This document shows positions 51,845 to 61,179 of a DNA stretch of 64,000 nt, in pieces. The DNA is from Lates calcarifer (Eukaryota; Chordata; Actinopteri; Centropomidae). A model generated the notes under the pieces. The model was not told where the DNA came from, did not search any database, and saw only the letters and a program-made list of their open reading frames with translations. The number at the start of each line of letters is the position of its first letter. Position 1 is the first letter of the stretch. Made by a program: the position numbers and the translations under genes. The stretch spans positions 7,744,227-7,808,226 of the forward strand of contig NC_066835.1 of assembly GCF_001640805.2 (NCBI RefSeq), read 5' to 3'.

Positions 51845-52440
51845 GGCGCAATCAAGAAGTTCTGCGACTGTGTCAACAACAAGCAACAACCATATCTGAT
51901 TCAAATTTGGCCACCACCCCCTTCAAAGTGTTCACGTTGTGCAGCAGAGTGTTCCTGCCATTCCCGGAACACTCCATAGAGGTCCCATTCTGTAAACGCA
52001 ACACGCACCATCTGTGGCTCATGCTGGATCTCCTCCACTGTGTCAAAATGGCAACTGTTCGGCCTAAATTTCATTTTTAGGGAAAAGGAAGAAGATGCAG
52101 GGAGCCACATGCAAGTAGAGCAGGTGGAGTGTGTGGGCAAAAGGCGCATTGTCATGACGGAGCACCCCACTGCCATCATGCTCCGAACAGTAAATTAGAA
52201 CTTGATGTTTAAAGCCTGACCCTGGGGGGAGGAATTCACGGTGCACAACCCTGCGAATGTCAAGGAAAACGATGAGCATGCTCTTGATCACACTCCAAGG
52301 AGAAGTTGTTAGTTCTGGAGACCATGGGCTGTGCTTGGAAACTGTTGTTTGGTGTCTGGGTTGTAGCCATAGACCCAACTCCTATCAATGGTGATGATCC
52401 TCGGCCTGAAGGTGTGTGCACCTGCAGGTCGTTGCAAAAA
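51845..52440 (-). pseudogene. Degraded mariner-like transposase relic
   Basis: The minus strand encodes the C-terminal half of a mariner-type (DD34D-like) transposase. Recognisable in order are: the block with the first catalytic Asp (IITIDRSWVYGYNPDT, about 52,400-52,351); KSMLIVFLDIRRVVHREFLP (about 52,291-52,231); RHDNAP.AHT, containing the second Asp (about 52,157-52,131); APCIFFLFPK, where the family has APCDFFLFPK so the third acidic residue is lost; and FDTVEEIQ with a C-terminal FREWQEH segment ending ..EHFEGG. About 20 residues between the second and third catalytic blocks are deleted, and a frameshift lies near 52,080. No terminal inverted repeats were identified. It is inactive. 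Confidence 0.85.
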
Positions 52441-54039
52441 CTGATACAGCATGCTGAAATTTGAGTGATCGGTTTTACCAGTAGTTACTGGTAAGCCTAC
52501 ACTCAGGATGTACGTGTCGAGTTGGAAAATGTGTCAACCAGCAGTTTTATTTAAGTGCTCTTTAATAATTATTTTGCTCTAACATGACAACTACAGCATT
52601 AATGATCATTAACAATAACACACTATAAAAAGCATACTTTGCAGACAGCTTTTTTGCTCACCATTCTTCTTCTTTACTGAAAATCCCTTTAAATATATTT
52701 AAAGATGGGAGTGGACCAAACATCTTTATAAAGTACAATATGTACCCTATTTTTAAGCTATTTTCACAAACCTTTTTCAGTTGACTTATATCTTTTCCTT
52801 GACTTTATAAACTTTTAAGCTGTTTATAATGAGAAATTTGCCAACACTAATGCTAAACTTTTCACTGGCAGTGTGGGAGAAAATAAAAAATAGACTGTAG
52901 ATAAATGAGGAGAAGTAGCACTACAGCTCAGATGTGGAGATATAACCTTGAATCTCTCCATAAACTCTGCTCCACTTAAGGTTGGAGAATGGCTTTGGTT
53001 TTTTATGACCAGTGGGCAGGTGCTATCACTGGGATGGATGAGCTAAAGGAGAGATGTGGCGATAGAGAGATAGAAGAACAACTGTGAGCTGGTCTCAGCT
53101 TTAGGGAGAGATGAAATCAGCGCAGAGCCTGACAAGGGTAGGATGGGATGTTAAGAAGTGGGAGTGGGGGAGGTCAGGGGGTTGAGGAGAACAGCGGCAG
53201 GGTGGGGGGAGTTCGAACAGGCAGAGTGCCCTGCTGACCACTGATAAGGATGGGTACCTGTGGGTGGTGGTGGCACAAAGCTGTTGTTTACTTCTAGACA
53301 AACGCCCTCTCCAACAGTCAAGATAAAATAGACAGGAGGAAATGGGAATTTGGAGAAGAGGGTATAAAGAAAAGAGAGAAAGACCATGAGTGTTAAGTGT
53401 TAATCAATGATGTGTGTTAACTGAAATCGTTTCTGTTTACGAGATGGGCTAAATTTGAAAATGCACCTTGATTAAAAAATTCTGAAGCATTTTCACAGAT
53501 TAAAGAATTAAAAACTCCAATTCTTTGAGCATCAAGTAAAGCTGCAGGAGGAAAAGGCATATTGTGAAATAATGTCTTATTCAATATTACCTGCCGTATG
53601 ATACCATTTGGACTATGATGGGATCAATGTTAGCTCTCCCTTTGTTCAGTTACTTTGAAATTCTAATACAGTGAGATACTGCGTTGCTAGACCCAAGAGT
53701 TAACTGACTGGAGCTAAATGAAAGTTTAGTCTTCAATAGTTCAGTAAAATAATTCAGTAAATCTGAACGTAGGAGGTTAGATTGTTGGGTCAATTCAATT
53801 ATACTCAGTCTGACATAGTTATTGACCAACATTATTAATGGGCTCAAGATGTCAAGCATCTGCCAACTGAATAAGACCTTTCAAATGCCAGATAAGCTTG
53901 ATGTAGAAGATATAAAGTCTATTGAGGTTTATTCAGTGATGGTGCTCAGCCTAGCAGGTAGGGGATGGGTACTGAGAGCTGGTTTTAACTTGGTACTGGC
54001 TCCTGATTGGTCAGGTTGGTGATAAATTCCTGGGCAGTT
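52441..54039. other. Non-coding interval, nothing recognised
   Basis: AT-rich sequence with a G-rich patch at 53,150-53,220. The first 100 bp may contain the diverged 5' part of the mariner relic. No gene. Confidence 0.5.
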
Positions 54040-54355
54040 AGTGCAATTAGCAAATGTTACCACACTAACATCACTAACTACAACCATCACTATACACATG
54101 GAGGTGGTCTGTGACACAACTTAACAGCCACCTCCCCAGGCAGCTTAACAGGCAGCAAGTCCAGTTGCCTTCATATTACACTTACAAATACCATGTCCTG
54201 GATTACTACACTAAACAACTATGTAAATATATCTGTTTAACATCAGGATGTTAGCAGTGTCATTGTGAGAGTATTAGTATACTAACATTTGCAATTCACC
54301 TGTGTGTAAGTAAAGCTTCACAGAGTGCTAGCCTGGCTGTAGAGTCTTGTTAAGT
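54040..54355 (+). repeat. Teleost interspersed repeat, copy 3
   Basis: It shares TTAGCAAATGTTA (54,047-54,060) and, more clearly, GTGTCATTGTGAGAGTATTA, GTAAAGCTTCACAGAGTGCT and AGCCTGGCTGTAGAGTCTTG with the family seen at 6715-7092. The 3' half is better preserved than the 5' half. Confidence 0.6.
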
Positions 54356-56454
54356 ATCAAACTACTAATAAATAATAATTTAAGATGTTGTTTCTGAACT
54401 GCATCTTTGATTGCTGCTTAGTTAGTCATCAATATTTAATCCAGTGTTAAAACTTCTCACCTTGCTGCAGTGATGAACAACTGTCTCCAGGACCCTGTGA
54501 CATCATTGTCACAACCACTACATGTTTACTGGTGCAACACACACACAATCACACCCATCTGTGAGTGTGGCTGTGTGTAGTCAGTGCTGGGTGAAACACT
54601 GTTTTTCAGCCGAATGTTAAGCTCCTTTTAAAGTTGTGAAACCAAGTTTTCAGGGATCTTAAATTTCTTCCTTATACAATGCATAGTCGTCTGCAAATGA
54701 TGGCACAATTGCAAATATCCTGACACTTTAATGTGATTCTGTTTGTATTCGCTGGAGCTACTATATGACAGACTACTATATGACAGACAGATTAAAATGC
54801 TCAAGACTGGGATAACCTTAGCAATAGTAATAAAAATGAAGTTGGCAGGACTGTGGGTAGAAATTGTTACAAATTGTAGACACCTCTAAAACTGGTCACA
54901 ATATGAAAAGCTTATATGGCTTAAACCTCATGACTTATCTTGCACTATTAGTTTCTTAATAGCTGTGGCTATATTTTTTTTTTCTGCCAGAGGTAAAAAA
55001 AAAAAAAGAAAAGAAAAGAAAGAAAAAAAAGTGAGTATTCCTTTTAAAATGTCCCCTTTTTATTAATCACTGAGAGTACTGATAAGTATGGGTACTAGTA
55101 TACATTTTAAGCACCAATACAGAAATGAATAAAAACTATTAAAAACAACATCGTGGTCTACTATCAGGTAGGAGTACACTTAAGTATTTAGGTGAGTTAT
55201 CACCTTAACACAGCTCTATGATCCAAGTGACCCCCACTTTCCTTAACGTCTCCATCTTATGAGTAAAAATAGTGATCTGGATTCAGACATCTTGACTTTA
55301 GATTCTCTCAGTATTCCTCTCTTGCCAGGATGTCAGGCCCTTAGCATTCAGACCTGCATTAACCTTTCTTCTTTCAAAACCACATGTACTTTTATCTGTG
55401 CATAGACAGGAAAAACAGAGAGACTAAAAGAACACATGGAGAGAATAACAGTGCAGAGGACACTGAGGTGGGTGGGTGAGTGAGCAGAAAGAGAGCCACT
55501 TTGACTGTTTGGGATTAGAAATAAAACATATTACCCTCAAAAAATGAAGCACATTATTGAATGGGCTCATGCATTCACAGATGAGAACTCCACAAGCACA
55601 CACAAGCAGCATGAAATATGTATCAGCCTGAGATATGGTTTTCTCTCAGAATAATAATCAACGCTGTGGACAGCACGGAGCAGTAAAGACAAAATCAAAT
55701 TCCATAGCCGCCCGCAGACACAAAGTAAGCCTGGTCGCATCGCAGCATACTAGCACCATCCCAGGGGGAATCTAAATTATGTTCCAGGGGCACTAAGTTC
55801 ACACAGGCTAGACAGTTTTCATTGTAACACCAACTGTGCCTGTGAGTCTCCAGTGGCTTCATGCTAGTTTAGCTGTCAGAATCTCTGTTTCTGCATAGAC
55901 AGCACTACGACAAATGTTTTGGGGATGATTTGCTGGGGAATGTCAAGGGTTTTATTCTCTTTGGCTCTATCTCTTGGTGGGTCTGCACTGAGTATTTTAC
56001 ACATCAATGTGTGTGTGTTTACAAGACTTGTAAATATTGCCACCTTGTGATAGAATACTTAACAGTGATATTCTTGCCATTTCCCCAGGTATTTGCATAT
56101 TGCCCGAAATACCAGCATTCTGTGTACTCCTTCCCCAAACACCACACACAGGGTGAAACAAAGTTGCAAACACTATATCCACAGTTGGTGCTTAATCAAC
56201 ACCCTAATCCAGCATGAAAATAGCTTTCTCTCTCTTTTCAGGCAACTGTGAAAACTGGCAAGTGAACATATGAATGTTTGAATACTGAAAACTGAGGGAA
56301 GATAGTTGAGATTGGCAACACTGCCAAATTTGCTCCATGTTCTGCACTCTATGATGAGCTTTCATCAATAAGTGACTGTTTAGTGAAGATACAGCAAAAA
56401 GCCCTGTGAATAAATTTAAACCAGAAAAGCCCATCTGTCCTACCTATTTGTGAA
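54356..56454. other. Non-coding interval
   Basis: No gene seen. It has a 17 bp tandem repeat of ACTATATGACAGA type near 54,759-54,790 and an A-rich purine tract at about 54,996-55,031. Complex unique DNA at 55,640-55,800 is a candidate regulatory element. Confidence 0.5.
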
Positions 56455-56592
56455 AAAGCTCCATTACACTGTATCGCAACATCTACAAGATTTGCACAAA
56501 TTTCGATAGACATTCATGGTCCCCAGAGGATGAATCCTAATGACTTTGGTGATTCCCTGACTTTTCTTTAAGTGCCACCAACTTAATGATGA
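56455..56592 (+). repeat. Teleost interspersed repeat, copy 4 (fragment)
   Basis: It contains GACATTCATGGTCCCCAGAG, GATGAATCCTAATGACTTTG and GTGATTCCCTGACTTTTCTT. These align with the first third of the copy at 6715-7092. The remainder is missing and replaced by an (AAT)n tract. Confidence 0.7.
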
Positions 56593-56593
56593 A

Positions 56594-56636
56594 TAATAAT
56601 AATAAATGAATAATAATCAATAATAATAATAATGAA
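56594..56636 (+). repeat. (AAT)n microsatellite
   Basis: Interrupted AAT/AATA repeats directly after the truncated teleost repeat. Confidence 0.9.
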
Positions 56637-56749
56637 CCATAACATATTAATTTCTCATGTAAATACCATAGTAAATAATAGTATATGAGGGTATCAACAA
56701 GTCTGTCATTAATTACAAGACAAAACTGCCCTCCAGAACAATACATAAG

Positions 56750-57055
56750 TGTCCTCTGTCAGTAGAACACCATAATTTGTCAGTGCCTTCCAAAACCTGT
56801 AACAAATTACTGCTGCAAAAGTAAGTAACCATTTTGTGATCTGATACCACTATTGATATGGTTTGGTTTGGTTCAGACAGAAACATGATTGGTTAAGGTT
56901 AGAAAAATATCTTGGTTTGGGTAAGAATTACACTTACAGGGATACAGTGTTCAAATCTGGTGTTTTCTTGATTGAGCATGCCGCCCCTCTCTTTGGACTT
57001 TTAGAATCTATTAAAGGATTACAGTATTTCCCACTTTCAGGAACCTAATTTCTAA
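56750..57055 (+). repeat. Probable fish interspersed repeat
   Basis: The segment GGTTCAGACAGAAACATGAT then GGTTAAGGTTAG, TCTTGGTTTGGGTAAGAATT and CAGTGTTCAAATCTGGTGTT resembles a frequently repeated fish motif (GGTTAGG..ATGGTTTGGGTTAAAAT). No coding content; borders uncertain. Confidence 0.4.
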
Positions 57056-58789
57056 AACTACAAAAGGGTTATAACTTGGATGTAAAACATGTTACCTTGG
57101 GAATTTGCTGAAAAAGCTGATACTGTCATGTATCTTGGGAGTACGGCCTAAATGATTCACTATTAAAACCAAACACTGTAGAAGGACATAGCATTTCCTA
57201 TTACCGGCAAAAAAAGGGATCTCAATAGCGTGGGATTAAAGGCCAACTGAGTGACATGTTCAGAGTTCATGCCCGCCTAACATGGATGAACAGCATCTTA
57301 TTGAAAATTTAAAAAAGAAAGGGAAACGTCACTCTTCCTTGGATTTTAACCGTTTCTGACATTTCAGTAGCTTCAGCAGTCACTGATAAAGTGACAGCAT
57401 ACAATTGGGGGAATTGTGTCTTCTTCACGTCCTGACAATAGAGGTAGAAGAATAATCAGTGTTGAAGCATGTCTGTGCTTCAACAGTTATTTACATCTGA
57501 TCTTTTAGCTCAGTCTTCCTGTTGACAGAAATGAGACGGTGGCTACATCACAGTTGTCTTCGGTTCTTGGCATTTCAGTTTTCAGAAGACTGACAGCTCT
57601 CTGTGGGCCAAGATTTGAGGCATCTTGATATATAAATGATGTTTAATGTCTTTGATAATTCTTGGTATTTACTGATATCATGAATAGTTCAAGCTGCATG
57701 TTCACTGGTCACTTCACTTTCCACCTTCAAAAGAGAGGATGTTTGCTAGGATTTGTTGACAGTGGTGCTGGCTAATGCTCTGCAGTATTCACTGATCTGT
57801 AATGCTATTTGGACAGTGACACGCCTTTGATGGTTTAATTCTTTGCTCTTATCGTTTTGACTGTCAAATCACACAGGAGCTATGAGGTTAATGTACCAAA
57901 AGCTTTGCTTAGTGGAGTTTTTTTTTTTCATGAGATGAATAGTTAAGAATATATCTGCACTGAAATTACAGAGTTCCTGATTTTAAATAGTGACAGATTT
58001 GTCATTTTTACAATTTTATGGAAAGATAAACTTCCAGTAACTTTTGCCAGCACATTAGAAATATCACCAGAGTTTTGGCTCTTTATTTTCAAGTACCACT
58101 TCATATTTCCAGGTATCCCTCAGAGAATTTTGATCTGACATTAAACTTATGACAGATTCTGCATAGAGCGGTTAGGAAGGTAAAAGGAAGCTAAATTAAA
58201 TGAATCCCAAACCACTGCTTCCCTTCCAGAGATATTTTCAATTAAGTCAAGTTGTTTTTCAGGTCAGTAAAGACATGAGTGGGTGACACCACAGACCTTT
58301 GTCTTCCAAATCACAGCTACTTTGTCCATTTTTTTTAAACTAAATTAATGCTACAAATCAACAATGAGGTGGAATGTGAGCTGATTTTTCACCAAGGACT
58401 AAAGATGTTTAAAAAATCATGACACTTTTATGCTTGCACCACTCTTCCCTCAGTACAGTTAAACTAACATCTATTAAAATGAGTCCAGCAGAAATTCTGC
58501 AGGGTATTCTAGCTCACATCAAATCTCCCACCTGTTATTAGCTTTGTTGCCGTGCAGACTTCTGATTAAGGTCATTTACTTTCCTAGTCATTCTCTGGAC
58601 TATCAACCAGGCAATTTTGCCCTTTTTACCATCCAAAAAACCCTTCTCTAGGTCCAATAGTACAATGCAATTACAGGTCATTTTCAAAATCACCTTACAC
58701 AACTACAGGGTTAAGGTTAAAAAAAAAAAAAAAAAAAAACTGTTTATTATACAACTGACTAATTCCAGCCTCAGCAATAACAACCAGTC
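57056..58789. other. Non-coding interval, nothing recognised
   Basis: AT-rich unique-looking sequence; no exon or RNA gene. A poly-A run (21 A) lies at 58,719-58,739, just before the LINE relic. Confidence 0.55.
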
Positions 58790-59080
58790 CTGAACTAACC
58801 CCCGCTGCAGTTCTCTGAGGTCACAGTGCTGAGAAAGCTCCACTCAAGGCCACAAATAACCTTCTCATTGTCATGGAAAATGGCCTGTGTGTCATCTACT
58901 TCTACTTCACCTCTCTGCAACCTTTCAAAACTACTGGTCACGCTATTCTCGCTGATTGCTTTATAAACTGTGCTGAAAATACAGGTAGCACCTTAAACTA
59001 GATCATATCATATTTATCCGACAACCTCTTGTCTGTCATTTACAGGGAAGTGCATTTTCCTTGTTATTCCCTGTAAAAAT
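58790..59080 (+). pseudogene. Non-LTR retrotransposon reverse-transcriptase relic
   Basis: Translation on the plus strand from about 58,830 gives APLKATNNLLIVMENGLCVI, then LQPFKTTGHAILADC and, across a stop, ISYLSDN. In fish LINE reverse transcriptases the corresponding blocks are ALLKVTNDLL..D.G.., LSAAFDTVDH.ILL and WF.SYLSDR. The catalytic-region Asp of AFDTVDH is replaced (PFKTTGH), and the Trp before SYLSD falls next to a TAG stop. It is an old, dead fragment; the clade is not determined. Confidence 0.75.
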
Positions 59081-61147
59081 GCACATTTCCAGGTCTTACT
59101 AGTGAGAGTGTGAACAGAAGTAGAGGAGTCAGTGGGTCAGCTTTGTGATTCAGTAATGCCAGTTTAAGGGTTGCTAACATCAGCTAACTTTACCTACCGT
59201 AAGCTACTGGTCATACCAGACCAAGCACACAGCACAATGTCAGTAACTGGCTGTGGGCTATTAGGTGGCATTAGCTAAGCTTGTTTTTAGGTTAGAATTC
59301 CTTCAGTGTTCAGGAGCCGAATTATTCACTGAGGTCTCCTCTCCAAAACAAACAAACCAAATGATTAAAATAAGTGAAAACTCTGAGGGGTCTTTCACAT
59401 GAAAAAAAAATGTAAATAAAAATCACTGTTTCTCTGATCCAGACATCAGATGACAAAAATCCTGGTTTAACATTATTGTTATAACGTTAGGGAAAGTGAT
59501 ATAACTTGAAAGAGTAAGAAAAAAGTCAAGTAAAAATTTTTAAGGTTTTAGGCTTAGTTAAGAATGACTTGTCTGAATGGGACAATTTGATTAAATAACA
59601 ATAATAAAGTCAAGGTAAACAACAATAGATAATTTCATAATCTCCCTGTTTAAAGACAATTTTGGAAGTTCCTCACAAAGTCCATTTTATAAAGATATTA
59701 CTAGTACATATGGTGTGTTAATTACACAAAATACTGTAAACTCTACTCAACTATTCCTGTAATTCTGAAAGTCTTGTCATATAAACTTGCCACCCTGACA
59801 CTGTTATTCTATCACATGGTGTTAATTTGTGCTTTTCATCCCATATGGGATTTATGTTGGATTGACTTGGTACATTTAGCACTGTAATTTCAACTGTCTG
59901 AGAAATAGAGTGGAAGTAATGTATCTCCTGAAACACTGTGTGCGTGTGTGTCAGTGTGTGTGTATTGTACACACGTTCCAATGCTTTTCCCCGTGCTGCA
60001 ATCAATCCCTTTAATTACTCTGTCGTCGCTGCAACCAAAGCCTTCATCAGAGCCCAAAACATCGCAAACCTTGCCAGAGCGAGAGGAAGAGAGGAAGAGA
60101 GAGACAAGACTAGAGGAGAGAAAGCGTTATTCCTGACAGTGTCAAGAGTTGGATATGTGAAATACTTCTTGAATGTGCAGACCTGACAGTATTTATATAA
60201 CTTGTAGGTTTTCAATTTGCATCTTTGCACACCTATAAATCTGTCATTTATGTAAATCAGTTAAATGTATTAGCATGCATTAGCTATTAATAATCGAACA
60301 TCATTTCCTGATTGTTTTGCATCTATTTTTCCTGAGGGGACAAGAGAGAATAAGTAATAATAAAGTAATACTCCTCTCAGACAAGACACGCTATATACTC
60401 TTGTGCCTTTTCAAAACTGTCTCAGGTCAGTAAAAGATAAAAGAATGTGCTAGTATAAAAATCAATCAGTCTTGGTTTGGCTGTTAGCTGCTCAATCTCA
60501 ACAAAACAGTTATGATTTTAAAACTTTACAGATCTAAAATAACTGGCATAAGCTCATGGCATCAGTAGCTTGTAGCCTAGCTGAACCACACATCTCTGCT
60601 AATTATTTATGATTAGTTTCATATTTTTAGTCACAGCTGTACTGATCCTGTGTCAAACTTGCCAATTTCTGCACTGCCAATAAACATTAAGATCTACAAG
60701 TGGGACCAGAGTTTAGGAGAAATTTCCCTGTTTTCATACGTTTCATACTTGTACTTGTGTGATTTTGCTCAGTCAATCCTTTCATAGAAATGAATGTCTC
60801 TGCATTTTACTGCCCCATATCTCACTTTGCAGTAAAACTCTTTAACTCTTCCTCTTGTTATTTTGAGGCACGAGGCCGCACTGTTCTGTACTCTAGTTGA
60901 GTTGCTGAGAGTGCAGTACTTTGCTAGCCTCTAGGCAGTGTTCAGAGGCTGGCCCGAGGGTGTTACTTAGCTTTTCATCATTCTCAACCTTTCGAACGTG
61001 CCCATAGGAGGTGACAATGCTGTGGCTGGGAAGTGGTGGTGTTGTTGTTGTTGTTCACCTCTGCTACACTTTGTTCTTTTGTCCTGGCAGCTCATTGTTG
61101 TTCTGGTCAAATGAGATCACACAGAAAGTGCCACAGAAAAACACCAC

Positions 61148-61179
<32 letters not shown>

